A stretch of DNA of 64,000 nucleotides from the NCBI RefSeq assembly GCF_000208745.1, contig NC_030852.1, positions 21,067,369 to 21,131,368 on the forward strand, given 5' to 3'. Origin of the DNA: Theobroma cacao. Lineage: Eukaryota > Streptophyta > Magnoliopsida > Malvales > Malvaceae. The notes under the pieces were generated by a model that did not search any database, was not told the origin of the DNA, and was given only the letters and a program-made list of their open reading frames with translations. Shown piece by piece: positions 47,051-58,456 of the stretch. Both the position numbers and the translations under genes were made by a program. Each line of letters begins with the position of its first letter. The stretch's first letter is position 1.

Positions 47051-47923
47051 AAGAGAGAATAATCACAGCAAGAAAGGTCCATCAACTATACTTTTGGTAG
47101 GTAAGCTTAGTAGCCATTCTTGGAGCCACTCGTGTCTGAAATCACATTTTGTTGTTGCATCCAATCCATTCATTTTGTTATGTCATTTATTGTGCAAGGA
47201 TACAGATGATGTGTAACCATGGGATGACATGAATTATACTTTGTCCACATCTTTATATATATGCATGTATATATGATTGATGTTATTAATAAGCACTAGA
47301 TGGGCGTATACGATGTGTGATATGAGTGGTTATGACACCATGACTAAGGTTGAGCTAAAAAACATGCAATAGAATTATGAATGTGTAAACGATGACTTAA
47401 ATGAAATGAATATGTTTATATTCTCACAAAATGAGCATTGTATGAACATATAAATTGTGTGGAGAATTGTATGTTTGAGAACATATCACACATGGTCGAA
47501 TCTTACAGTTAATGCGTATAAGGATTGTTTGGACCTAATGGACTTGCCCACTTAAACTTTTGCACTAGTAATGGCTTGAGATTGGGTCATGATAAAACGA
47601 GTGGCAATAAGAATAAACCATAATAGATAGATGAAAATGAAAGTCATTATTTTTCACCATCAAGCAAAGAACATCTTGGTTAGATTAGTAGCCACAAAAT
47701 GGCCAGATGAAGTAGATATTTAAAAACTAAGGAGATTCTTTTAAACCAAATGTGACATAAAACCTCAAATGACAAGTACAATTAAAAGTAAATAGCGCTC
47801 AAACATACCCACGTTGGTCGAAGACGACTTGTTATAAAGGTTTGCAACAGTAGTGGTATCAACTAATGCAAACAGTTGTGAAAGCCTCTACACGACAATG
47901 GTTTTGCATTTTTATTTAAATTA
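47051..47923 (+). other. Unassigned sequence with a possible older LTR end
   Basis: No gene. 47529-47592 reads like the shared LTR end block (GGACCTAATGGACTTGCCCA...GAGATTGGGTCATGA), suggesting a second, older LTR terminus near 47592. From there to 47923 I see nothing recognisable. Confidence 0.4.
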
Positions 47924-48212
47924 TGTTATGAAATAAATTTGAAAAGAACAACTATAAGAGAAATATAATAGAGTATTTAAAGGGAAAGAAAGTATTTAAA
48001 GAGAGTAAGAAGATCTTATTCAAGTATGTATTTACAAATGAAGTGAGAGACCTATTTATAGGCCAACAACCCTTTGAATCATAATCCTAGTATAATTCTA
48101 TCTAAGAGTTTAAATCGTATATATTTCTTATATCTTGCCTATTGGGCTGTTTAACTTGGTTTGCACTTCTCGGGTCATAACATAATGGACATTCACATAT
48201 TTGTTCATAACA
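47924..48212 (-). repeat. 3' LTR of the TNT1-like copia
   Basis: 289 bp, about 90% like the right LTR by eye. The adjacent CTCCCCCTT (48213-48221) is the complement of the purine tract AAGGGGGAG. Confidence 0.93.
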
Positions 48213-48221
48213 CTCCCCCTT

Positions 48222-48429
48222 GAATGTCCATTGTATTAAGAATATACCTCGTTAAAACCTTACAAGGAAAAAACCTCGTGAAAAAAAAATCCAAGTGAAG
48301 GAAAAAGAGTACATATTCTATTCAAGAATACGCTTTTGAAATACTACCTCATTAAAAACCTTATCAAGAAAAACCTAGTGGGAAAAACCTTGATGAAGGA
48401 AAAGAGTACAGTGCATATTTTACTCCCCC
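48222..48429 (-). other. 3' non-coding region of the TNT1-like copia
   Basis: Two imperfect repeats (about 48236-48320 and 48345-48410) of the type CTCATTAAAAACCTT...AAAACCT.GTGGGAAAAA...GAAGGAAAAGAGTACA, usual at the 3' end of these elements. A second CTCCCCCT at about 48422. Confidence 0.7.
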
Positions 48430-48945
48430 TGATGACTGAATTATAGAGATCTTTAAAATAATGCATTCTAATCTTTTATACCAACTTTTGAAATGTTGTA
48501 GTCAAAAGGGCTTTGGTGAACCAATCTATTAGATTGTCACTTGACTAAATTTGTTGAACACTAATTTCACCCTTTTTCTTAGAGATCATGACTGAAGAAG
48601 AATTTTGGGGAACTATATTTTTTGTGCGATCACCTTTAATATATCCTTCCTTTAATTGTGCTATACAAGCAGTATTATCCTCATATAACATTGTTGGAAT
48701 TTCCTTCTTGGTTGACAAGCCATACATTTCTTGAATATGTTGAGTTACAGATCCTAACCAGACACATTCACTGCTTGCCTCATGAGTTGCTAAAATTTCT
48801 ACATGGTTAGAAGAAGTAGCAACTATAGTTTGTTTTACAAAATACTATGAAATAGTCATACCTCCATATGTGAACAAGTAACATACTATGAAATACCCTG
48901 TATCTGTATAACTAATTAAATTTTATTTTGATGCATTTGAATAAT
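48430..48945 (-). pseudogene. TNT1-like copia RNase H, broken
   Basis: On the minus strand 48727-48545 reads MYGLSTKKEIPTMLYEDNTA, then CIAQLKEGYIKGDRTKN. Upstream, near 48900-48945, YSNASK and YTDTGYF correspond to the start of copia RNase H. Stops interrupt the stretch between. The domain is separated from its RT by the solo LTR at 48946, with target duplication ataat. Confidence 0.88.
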
Positions 48946-49602
48946 TGTGAGACCCCAACCTCTATAGGCTTGTAGCTAAATATAGATGTAATAATATGAG
49001 CTAGGGGTAGTTTCGTTATTTTCTCTAATAAGCTTTCAAAAGAAAGTTTTATGATATTTTAAGGCCTAAATAGGCATAAGATATTATAAATGATGTGTGC
49101 TGATGAAAACACGAAGAAAATTAGATGTTTCAACAATTTTCATAACAGGGGCAAAATGGTCATTTTTCACCTCAGGTTAAAATTTTATGTTTTTATGAAC
49201 CCGAGTATATTTAGACCATTATGGATCTTGTCCCAATGTTAAAAGAGTAAAAAGATTGCATAAAAGATTAGAGGAGAATAAGTTAATTGGTGGAAGGGCA
49301 TTTTCATAATTTTATGGGAATGGATAAGTTGGCCTATAAATATCTAGAAATTTTCGGCACTTTCTTGAATTTCTAGCAGCTGGTCTTCTTCTTCTTCTTC
49401 TCCTCTCTCACGTTTCTTCAAAACTTCATGGAAGCTTGATTTGAAGCTTGAGTGATTTTCTCTCTCTAGCTCTAGTTTTCACACCTTTGAACCCTTTTGA
49501 CTAGAACCTTTGAATTCTTTCATCCTCTCACTTTAAAACCCTTCAAAAATCTGGTTTTCACACTTTCTCTCACTAGTTGGACATTTTAGAGAGAGAAAAA
49601 AA

Positions 49603-50317
49603 NNNNNNNNNNNNNNNNNNNNNNNNNNNNNNNNNNNNNNNNNNNNNNNNNNNNNNNNNNNNNNNNNNNNNNNNNNNNNNNNNNNNNNNNNNNNNNNNNN
49701 NNNNNNNNNNNNNNNNNNNNNNNNNNNNNNNNNNNNNNNNNNNNNNNNNNNNNNNNNNNNNNNNNNNNNNNNNNNNNNNNNNNNNNNNNNNNNNNNNNNN
49801 NNNNNNNNNNNNNNNNNNNNNNNNNNNNNNNNNNNNNNNNNNNNNNNNNNNNNNNNNNNNNNNNNNNNNNNNNNNNNNNNNNNNNNNNNNNNNNNNNNNN
49901 NNNNNNNNNNNNNNNNNNNNNNNNNNNNNNNNNNNNNNNNNNNNNNNNNNNNNNNNNNNNNNNNNNNNNNNNNNNNNNNNNNNNNNNNNNNNNNNNNNNN
50001 NNNNNNNNNNNNNNNNNNNNNNNNNNNNNNNNNNNNNNNNNNNNNNNNNNNNNNNNNNNNNNNNNNNNNNNNNNNNNNNNNNNNNNNNNNNNNNNNNNNN
50101 NNNNNNNNNNNNNNNNNNNNNNNNNNNNNNNNNNNNNNNNNNNNNNNNNNNNNNNNNNNNNNNNNNNNNNNNNNNNNNNNNNNNNNNNNNNNNNNNNNNN
50201 NNNNNNNNNNNNNNNNNNNNNNNNNNNNNNNNNNNNNNNNNNNNNNNNNNNNNNNNNNNNNNNNNNNNNNNNNNNNNNNNNNNNNNNNNNNNNNNNNNNN
50301 NNNNNNNNNNNNNNNNN
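49603..50317. other. Assembly gap (715 N)
   Basis: Lies between a purine-rich GAGAGAGAAAAAAA and a TA run, that is across the interval that in the sister LTR holds the GTAAG site and the 42-bp tandem array, a hard region to assemble. Confidence 0.98.
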
Positions 50318-50504
50318 TATATATATATGTAAATATGTGTGTTATAGGAAATTGATGGATAATGGGTTATGGTTGTAATGCATGTGAAACTTGACATGTT
50401 AAACCTTGAGAAATTGTTATGTGTTTTCATGTTGGTTTGGACCTTTTTGGCAGGGTGGTTTTTCCTTTGGGAGAAAGGTAAATTTTGCATTGATGCCCTG
50501 TATT

Positions 50505-50720
50505 TCGCTGCAGCGAGAAACTCTCAGGTTTGGAGGGGTACACTGATCAAAAACTCGCTGCAACGAAGATGCATTTTCATTGCAGCGAGAATGAAACTGT
50601 AGCTTCTCGTTGCAGCGAAATGCATTCTCGCTGCAGCGAGAAACTTTTTGTTTTCTGGGTTGCAATTTCACTGCAGCGAGAAACATTCTGTTTCTGGGTA
50701 GAAATTTTGTTGCAGCAAAA
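50505..50720. repeat. Array of 16-bp palindromic words TCTCGCTGCAGCGAGA and variants
   Basis: The perfect word TTCTCGCTGCAGCGAGAA occurs at about 50626-50643, with variants at about 50507, 50557, 50580, 50607, 50671 and 50709. Similar words lie in the sister LTR at 29260-29400 and 29590-29630. Confidence 0.85.
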
Positions 50721-51557
50721 AACTTTCTGGTTTGGTCTTTTACCTTGTCCAATTGCTACCCTATCTTTCACTTCTTTGCTACCATATGGGACCATGGACT
50801 TCCAACATTAAGGATTAAAAGAGTTAAGTTTAAAGTGAAGAGGTTTAGTGAGAAACCCTCGTTCGGTTAATAACTAAATTCCAATGTCGCTACAACGAAA
50901 ATTCATTCTCGCTACAGCATTCGTTGTTCTATTTGACTTGCTAGTGCAATATTGAAGTTTTCATTCTTCAAATGGTTTGTTATGTATGGGTCCTTGATTT
51001 TCAAATGATTAATCATTTAAGGGCTTGATGAGGGGTTTTCAATAAGAATAGAAATAAATTGCATTGTTTTGAAAAAGAATGCATCATGATTTCAATAAAG
51101 ATTCCTTATGATGCTTGTTCCCTTCCTTGTTCACTCACTGGGTTTATACTCACCATTTCAAATTCATGTTTTCAGATCACGAGGCAGTCGGTAACTAGGA
51201 CGAGGTATCCTTGTAGACCTATGTCCATCTTTTGGTAGGTGTCTCGGCCTTCAGTAACTGTACATTCATCCGAGTCGCTCCGTTAAAAGTCAAGTCTTTT
51301 TTTTAGATGTATAGGCGAACCTAATGTATATTATTGGAATACATGTTGTAGACAATGTATGTATATAATAAATGAGAAATGCCAAAACGAGTTGGTAATG
51401 TCTATTACTATTTTGATTTAATGTTATAATTTGTGACTTAGTGATATTTGATGGAATGATGAACACGTCGGATTATTAGGCTTGCTTGAGCTTAGTGGAC
51501 TACGTCCATTGGGCCCATGCTCCGGTCATGGCCCGAAATTTGGGTCGTGACAATAAT

Positions 51558-52056
51558 ATAAGCCTATATCCATTGTTCCTTGGAGATATCGAATTATATG
51601 TATAATTCCATTCCAATGTCTTCAAGTTGGAGAAGAAATATATCTTGCTAATAAATTCACAACAATTGATAAGTCAAGTCATGTATTGCTAGCAAGATAC
51701 ATTAGTACTCCAATTGTAATAAGATACGGTACTTCAGGACCAAGAAGTTCTTCATTATCATCATGAGGTCCAAAAAAAGTCTTATTTCACATCTAGAGAC
51801 CTTACAACCATTGGTGAACTCAATGGATATGCTTTCTTCATATAAAATTTTTTTAGCATTTTTGCAATATAATTTGATGGATGGACAAAAATTCTATTTG
51901 CCAAGTGTTAAATCTAAAGACCCAAACAAAACTTTATTTTTTCTAAGGTCTTTCATCTCAAACTCTCTCTTTAGGGAATCCAAGACTTTTGGTAACTCTT
52001 TAGAAGTTCCAATAATGTTCAAGTCATCAACATAAACAGCAATTATAACAAATTCA
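51558..52056 (-). pseudogene. TNT1-like copia reverse transcriptase, C-terminal half with YVDD
   Basis: Minus strand: FVIIAVYVDDLNIIGTSKEL, with the YVDD codons at 52023-52034, then LKREFEMKDLRK, a one-base shift, and then LDLTLGK in the shifted frame; further on, text like PEVPYLIAIGVLMYLASNT and YLQGTMDIGLYY in shifting frames. The catalytic box is intact but the reading frame is not. Bounded by two solo LTRs, at 51552 and 52057. Confidence 0.9.
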
Positions 52057-55000
52057 TGTAACACCTCGTACCCTCGTATAGAAGCCACTACGACCTTATT
52101 GACAAGACGAAGGGTCATTTAACGTAAATTTAAGTGCGAAAAAGTGGTGACGGGCGAAAAGAATATTTTGGAATAAATATTCTATACGCGAGGAAATAAT
52201 AATAAAATAATAATTAAATAATAATACTTTTCTCTATGATGAATTAGCGAGTTAAAAGGTAATTTGGAAGTGAACTGGGACAAAGTGAGACATCTTGGGT
52301 CCCAAGAAGACAAGTGAAAAATTTTAGAATAAAATAATTTTTTATTAATAAAATAATGTTAATATATTAATATTTTATTTTTTTGAAATTAGTCATGAAA
52401 GAGGATTATATGGCTAATCTAAGTGGGGGAGAAGAAGAATGAAAGAATTTTGAAGCAAAACGACATAAGTGGGGCCCTTGTGCCTTTATTTAATAAAGTA
52501 AGAGCAGGTAAGTATATATTTAAATGTTATGGTGACATTTTAGTGAAGTGGAAATTTGATATTTTATTTGTACAAGGGTAAAGGAAGAAAGATATAAGGA
52601 AATTGGAATTTAAAAGAAAGGATTGAGGACCTAATTGTAAAAGATGAAAAGTATGAAGGGTTTAATGGTAAATAAGGAAAAGTTGAGGACTTATGTACAA
52701 TTACAATATTTGAAACTAAATAGACATTAACTAACCAAGGAAGTTAAATTATGTGGGACAATGAAAGGTGCATGTAAATTCACTATTACATGCAAACTAT
52801 AGCATGCAAAAAGGAGGAAGTTAGTGGGGAACATGTGGGACCCCCACCATGTGAAGTAAAAAAAACAATAAGCTTAAATCTATTTGCATGTAATGAGATT
52901 GGTGTATTAGGTGGCCAAATAAGGAAAGAAAGATGTGGGGTGCATGCGGCTTAAATAATTTAATGAATGACCAAATAAAAAATAAGGTAAATTGTGTGCA
53001 TGAAATGTGATTGGAGGAATAAGGTGGTGCATGGAATAAAGAAATGAAGAAAGAAATAATGAGAGAGTGAGGTGGCAAACGGAGGGAGAATGAGGATAGA
53101 TTTTGGGCCAATGCACAAGGACAAAAATTGGTGCATGAAGCACCATTGGATGGCAAAGTGGCCAAATGAATTAAAAAGAATAAGAATGCATGTGTTTTGA
53201 TTGGTTCATGATGGTGACCAAATGGAAACAAAGGAAAATTGGTGCATTAAAGGTGATTGGTTCCAATGGGCGGCCATATAAATATTAAGTTGCAAGAGTG
53301 AAAGAGAAAAGTGAAGAGGACTTTGGTGAGATTTGAGGGCCAGCCATTTAGAGAAGAAAAGAGAGGAGAGAAAGTTTTGAGAGGTTCCACCCGAGAGGAA
53401 GAAAAAGAAGAAAGAAAAGAGAGAAAGGAAGGAAAGGCCCAGTTTTGCACAAAATCAAGAGAAACCGTGAGGTTTCCTTCCTCATCTTGTAGATTTTTGC
53501 TAAGTCATCACCCAAGGAGTCTTAAATACAAAAGAGAGAAGTCGTGGAGGGTTGATGGAGGTGTAGAGCTCGGTTTCAAGATACAAGAGAGATAAGGTAA
53601 GGGTTTTTGGTTTTACTTGAGTAATCTTTGAAAATGAGTTAGTGACTAAGAGAAATGTCTTATGGCAGCAAAGATTGGCTTGATTGGAGAAATTTTGGTG
53701 ACATGCAAGCTATCCAAAACCGTGGATGCATGATGGATTCAAAGTGAAAGAAAAATGGTAAGCTTAACACTATAATTTGAGGCCTACTGTTGGTTAGATA
53801 TTGTGAGGAAATAATTGTGCAAATGTTGGTAGCTTGGTGAGGGGAACATTGGAAGAACATTGAGGTTGCATGCAAGATCAAATTCACCACAAAGGTAAGG
53901 CATGCAATGTGTAGTGTTTATGTGATGCCTTGGGTATGGTTAGAAAGCCATTATGTTAGTTGAAAGCTTGAGAAATGAAATATGTGGACATGTGTTGTTG
54001 TGAAAGGCTTAAAAGGTTAAGAATGTTGGTGCGCATGGATGAACATTGATGTTATGCTTAGTGGCAGCATGTAAATGTAAATAGTGGTACATAGGGCAAC
54101 AAATATGAATGAATTTGTGGTGACATTCACTAAATATATTGAGTTAACTTGCTGCTAAGAAGTGTACAAGTAGGGAAGGTTAGCTGTGGTGGTGTACCAA
54201 AGGTGGTAACGGGTGACCGACAAGTAACATTAGCTAAAGACGCACCCGAATCGATGGCGACATAGTGTCTCACTATTGTAAGGTGAGTAAGGGTTGCCTA
54301 TTTCAAAATCTCCATATTATAGATGGATATACATTAATAAACGTTGACGGTTTTCTTAAACGTAATTGTGGATAGCATGAGCTGTTAGCCGTGATAAGCA
54401 ATCTTAAAAATGGATTTACAATGATTTATATATTGCTATTGTGGAAAGCATGAGCTAGTAGAAATCATAGGAAATTGTGGATGCAAGTTGTTTTGGATAT
54501 ATATATAGATAAGCTATATGTGTAAAGTGTTTTAGAAACTAAGAAACAAGCCTTTTTATGATGTTTGCATCAAAATTCGTGCCTTGTATTTTTATGTGAT
54601 ATGCATAGTTAAATGCATTTGTTAAATGATTTAAAATGCAAGTTTTGAGCACCAATTTTAGTCCAATCTTCGTATAAGAGAATACACCATGCCTTCTACG
54701 TGAAAAGCAATTTGAAAGGTTATCGAACCTTATTTTCAAATGGTTTATGCGAAAGACTTAGAAACCCCGATTTGGTTTTGAAAAATGGTTTTGACAAACC
54801 GAGAGCGTTGAGATTAGGCCGAATGTCATATCGGGATAATGTGACCCTTATGCATAAGCGAGCTCTAGCTAGAGAACCTTTGGGTCACCGACGGGCTGTT
54901 AGACATGGTTGGGGCCATGGTCTATGATTATTCGTGGCAAGGCCACGGGTTGTTATATGTGGCTAGGCCACAAGTGATATTCGAGGTTGCAATGGCTTGA

Positions 55001-55990
55001 TATTTCCAATGTCAACCAACATCATCGAGACTGCCATGGCTGTGGGAATCCGGTGGAGCAAGGTGCCCAGATTGTTATTACGTGGAAGTGGGTCCACATG
55101 TGATTACTATGCTTACCTACTCGAGAGCCTTGTGAGTTTTTCGACTCGTACTCTCTTACATGGTGGAGAGTTAAGGCTTCTCTGCAACTCCCCTTGTTTA
55201 AATAAAAGCTTTCAATGCTTACTTAACGATCATGAGTTGGTTTATGTGGCTGTACACATTGATTTCCTTTCATGCCACACATTTTGGGAGCGTGCATAAT
55301 TTTATACTATTTTTTGTATTTTGATGGCAAGTGATGTTTTCGATGATTGAACTTTGTCTTACTACACTTGTTTCCGGCATCGTTTTGCCAAGTGAAATAT
55401 TGCATTATGATTTTCTTGCATCATTTTTTTTCAAGGCACAAACACTCTACTTGTGACTTGATTTTTCTAAGATTATTATTCTTATTTCGGTTTTATCATT
55501 CAAATGATCAGCGTAAGCTTGTTTCCCATCTACGCCCTGCTCACGAAGCCGATGATCACTAAGTTTGTGAGACTCACCTTTTTATTTCCCTTTTTGCAGA
55601 TAGTGATCAACCTAGTGTCCATTCATCAGTGTTTATTGTCTACCACGGATAAGTAAAGGCATCTCGTAGTATCTTATTCTGAGTCGCTCCGCTGCTAAAG
55701 GTCGAGTCATTTATAGCATAATGTATTTATAATTAATGTCAATGCAAATGTTTGGTTGGATATTAAGGACTTTGATGTAATTGCTTACAATCATATAGAG
55801 TAAAAGTCAAGTTGATTAATTATGTTTATTGTTCAATTCATGACACAAAAGTTATACGATTTAAAGCATTAACGTAGATGGGCGACCGAGTATAATGAAT
55901 TAATGAGAGTTCTAATAAGGCTTGTTCGGGACTTGGCGGGTTTTTTCGGACGTCTCGGACTTCGGTAGTGATTGACGAGCAGTCGTCACA
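52057..55990 (+). mobile_element. Large solo gypsy-type LTR, mosaic of LARD1-like and LARD2-like halves
   Basis: TGTAACACCTCGTACCC start and GCAGTCGTCACA end, TSD attca (52052-52056) and agtca (55991-55995), 3934 bp. 52170-52450 and 53590-53770 resemble LARD1 LTR text (for example ACGCGAGGAAATAATAATAA and GAAAATGAGTTAGTGACT). 55500-55700 resembles the reverse complement of the LARD2 LTR (CCTGCTCACGAAG.CGATGAT, TAAAGGCATCTCG, GAGTCGCTCCGCT at 55681-55693). TATA-like CATATAAATATT at 53275-53286; GTAAG 53597-53601. It separates the RT halves of the host copia. Confidence 0.85.
54900..55045. repeat. Tandem array of about 27 bp with GTGGCNNGGCCAC palindromes
   Basis: GTGGCAAGGCCAC and GTGGCTAGGCCAC about 27 bp apart, preceded by GGGGCCATGGTC and followed by degenerate GGTTGCAATGGC and GCCATGGC versions. 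It occupies the LTR position where LARD1 has its 42-bp array. Confidence 0.7.
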
Positions 55991-55995
55991 AGTCA

Positions 55996-56620
55996 TATGT
56001 AAACCCTTTTATAAAATACATGGGCATATAGGATTATTTATATAGCTTTCTTTCAACAAATATGCATTAAGGCGATTGTACCACATGTGTCTGGATTGCT
56101 TTAATCTATATAAAGATTTATTTAATTTAATCGAGTAAATTTCTCAAGAATTCAAATTTTTGTGCTTCAGGCAATTTAAATCCTTCAGGAATTTCGTATA
56201 GATATCGATATCAAATGAGCCATATAAATAGGCTGTAACTACATTTATTAGACGCATTTCAATCTTCTCATATATTGCCAAACTAGTTAATATAGAATTG
56301 TAATTGTATCCACCATAGAGAATTTATCATTTCATATTTAATACTAATCTTTGGGTAAACCTTGTGCGACAAACCGTGCTTTGTATCTCATAATCTCAAT
56401 TTTCTCATTTCATATTTGCATAAATATCCATTTATATTCCATTGGTTTAACACTATTTGGTGTACGGACTACAGGTCCAAAAACTTCATGTTTTGCAAAT
56501 AAATTCAATTCCTCCTCAATTGCGTCTTTTCTCATTGACCAATCATTTCCATGTCTACATTCTTCGACAGATGCAAATTCAATATCCTCATTTTCTTTCA
56601 TAATATTGAGCTTTATATTA
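55996..56620 (-). pseudogene. TNT1-like copia reverse transcriptase, N-terminal half
   Basis: Minus strand from 56601: MKENEDIEFASVEECRHGND, then a KDAIEEELNLFAKHEVFGPV block and KPMEYKWIF; then RYKARFVAQG near 56370, and INVVTAYLYGSFDIDIY near 56200. Near 56020 it reads toward PCIFYKRVY, just before the insertion, and continues at 52056 with FVIIAVYVDD. Stops and shifts are scattered through it. Confidence 0.88.
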
Positions 56621-57150
56621 TATACAAAATATCATCGACGTTTATTTACTGGTTCCATCTTTTCCCATCATGACATAATTTATTGAAATCACTTTATTTT
56701 CACTGATTTCAGGTACCTTAATTTCTTTTGGAATGTTTATCAATTATGTCAGGGGTCTCTAGAGTTTTACTTCCTCTTTCTGACCATCTAAAATATTTGC
56801 TCCTTTTCGTTTTCGAGGATTTAGCTTTGGAACCGATTGGTCTCAATGCTTCTGGCATGCCTTGTCCTACAAGGACATCAATGTTAATAGGAGCATTTGC
56901 AACTAGTATATAAGATTTAGTTATTCTTTTAGGTTAGTAAATACATCTGGCAACTGATTACTTTGTTTTGCAAAAGAATTATCTTTTGAACTTCAAGTTC
57001 ATATTGATTTATGCGATGATCAAAACCAGATAATGATAATTCATTCTAAGAAATTCTCTTTTACAGCTGCTTATTTTTCTCCCCCTAATGTTGAAAAAAT
57101 TGCTTCATCAATATGACAATTAATAAACTTTGTCATGAATAAATCTCCTA
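56621..57150 (-). other. Linker between integrase and RT of the TNT1-like copia
   Basis: No clear domain. Minus-strand text includes degraded blocks typical of the variable linker; several stops and small shifts. Confidence 0.5.
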
Positions 57151-58265
57151 TTGATAATTCTAAATATTAATTACAGATGAAGATTCATATCAAACATATA
57201 TTCCTAACCTCCTTTAAGGACCCATCTTTGTGTGTTGTGGTGGAGCAATTGAAATATATATCGCACATCCAAAAATTCTTAGATGGGAAATATTTGGTTC
57301 TTGACCATAAACCAATTATATAGGGAGAATTTATAATAACTCATTTGGCCTAATGCATACAAATGTTGTTGCATCCAAAATGGTAGGCCCCCAAGTAGAC
57401 ATTGGGAGTTTGAATTTCATAAGTAATGGCCTTGCAATCAGTTGGAAGTATTTAATGAATAATTCTGCTAGACCATTTTCTGTATAAACATAAGCAACAG
57501 GCTGTTCAATAGTTATTCCAACTAATATGCAATATTAAAGGCTTGAGATGTAAATCCACTAGCATTGTCAAGATAAATAATCTTGATTATATAACTAGGA
57601 AAATGTGCTTGCAAATGAATGGTTGCAAATGTCAAATTGCAAGCTGATAATAAGCACACATGTGACCATCTAGTCAATGCATCGATTAAAACTGTAAAAT
57701 ATCTAAATGATTCATATGGTGGATGTATGAATCTACATATAACCTTGAATATTATTTAAAAACATAGAGAATTCAATCCCAACTTTAGTTGGTGATAGTC
57801 TTATAATTTATTTACCTTCAGAGCAAACAACACATAAAATTCATTAAGTTGAAAAATCTTTTGGTTTTTCAATGAATGATCATATAAATTTTCAATCATT
57901 TTTTGCATCATTATTGATCCAGGATGGTCCAACCGATCATGCCAAATATTAAAATCATTAGTAAGCTTCTAGTTTACTATGAGTTTCAATTATTCTAATA
58001 TTTGTATAGTTTAATTCTGAGAATTGAGCGAGTAATTTTTTTTTCAACACACACTTTCTACCGGAGATAATAGATGTAATACAGAGATATTAAGTATTTC
58101 TTTCATTCGTTGTCTCAATATGATATCTATTTAGATAAATATCTTTAAAACTTAATAAACTTTTTTGAGACTTAATAGAAAATAATACATTCTCTGTTAT
58201 AAAATTTATTCCTCAAGGTAGTAAAATATTAGTTTTTCTAGAACCTTCAATTAATCTTGTACTAC
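57151..58265 (-). pseudogene. TNT1-like copia integrase, broken
   Basis: Pre-integrase block IWHDRLDHPGSIMMQKMIEN lies near 57880-57955. The core reads YFTVLIDALTRWSHVCLLS, IIYLDNASGF and YTENGLAELF. The catalytic residues are D (57681-57683), D (57567-57569) and E (57463-57465) in plus coordinates, so the DDE triad is still readable although the frame is not continuous. The usual G of the NAGEF block is changed (NASGF). Confidence 0.88.
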
Positions 58266-58451
58266 CAGATATTGTATTGACATTAGTTTTTTTTTTTTTT
58301 TGTCAAGTGGGAAAAATATTTCTTGTCTTTAAGTATAGAGTATGTTGTAGTAATGTCTGCTAGACATATATTTACATCATAGATCTTGGATCCAATAAGA
58401 TAAATATCCATATTTTCTTCAATAAAATAAAAATATACAATAAGAAATTCA
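58266..58451 (-). pseudogene. TNT1-like copia protease remnant
   Basis: Minus strand near 58300-58375 reads CLADITTTYSILKDKKYF, the protease active-site region in which this lineage normally has ADSATTH; the small residue after the aspartate is changed to I. The solo LTR at 58457 cuts just upstream. Confidence 0.75.
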
Positions 58452-58456
58452 CAAAT

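Larger units (their letters stand above)
48946..51552 (+). mobile_element. Solo gypsy-type LTR (family TGTGAGACC), with assembly gap
   Basis: TGTGAGACCCCAACC start, GGGTCGTGACA end, perfect TSD ataat (48941-48945 and 51553-51557). TATA at 49334-49343; GAGTCGCTCCGTT at 51272-51284; at least seven CTCGCTGCAGCGAG-type palindromes at 50505-50720 and more at 50886-50930. The N gap covers the place where the sister copy has the 42-bp array. Confidence 0.92.

Noticed and set aside
49573..50490. Long open frames across the large N run, and similar ones at 1692-1953
   Set aside because: N codons are read as X; there is no sequence evidence.
50417..50811. Cys/Arg-rich frames (SRCSE repeats) on both strands
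   Set aside because: Translations of the CTGCAGCGAG palindrome array; no protein family.
53311..53595. 94-codon Glu/Lys/Arg-rich frame
   Set aside because: Translation of the purine-rich leader of an LTR just before a GTAAG site; composition explains it.
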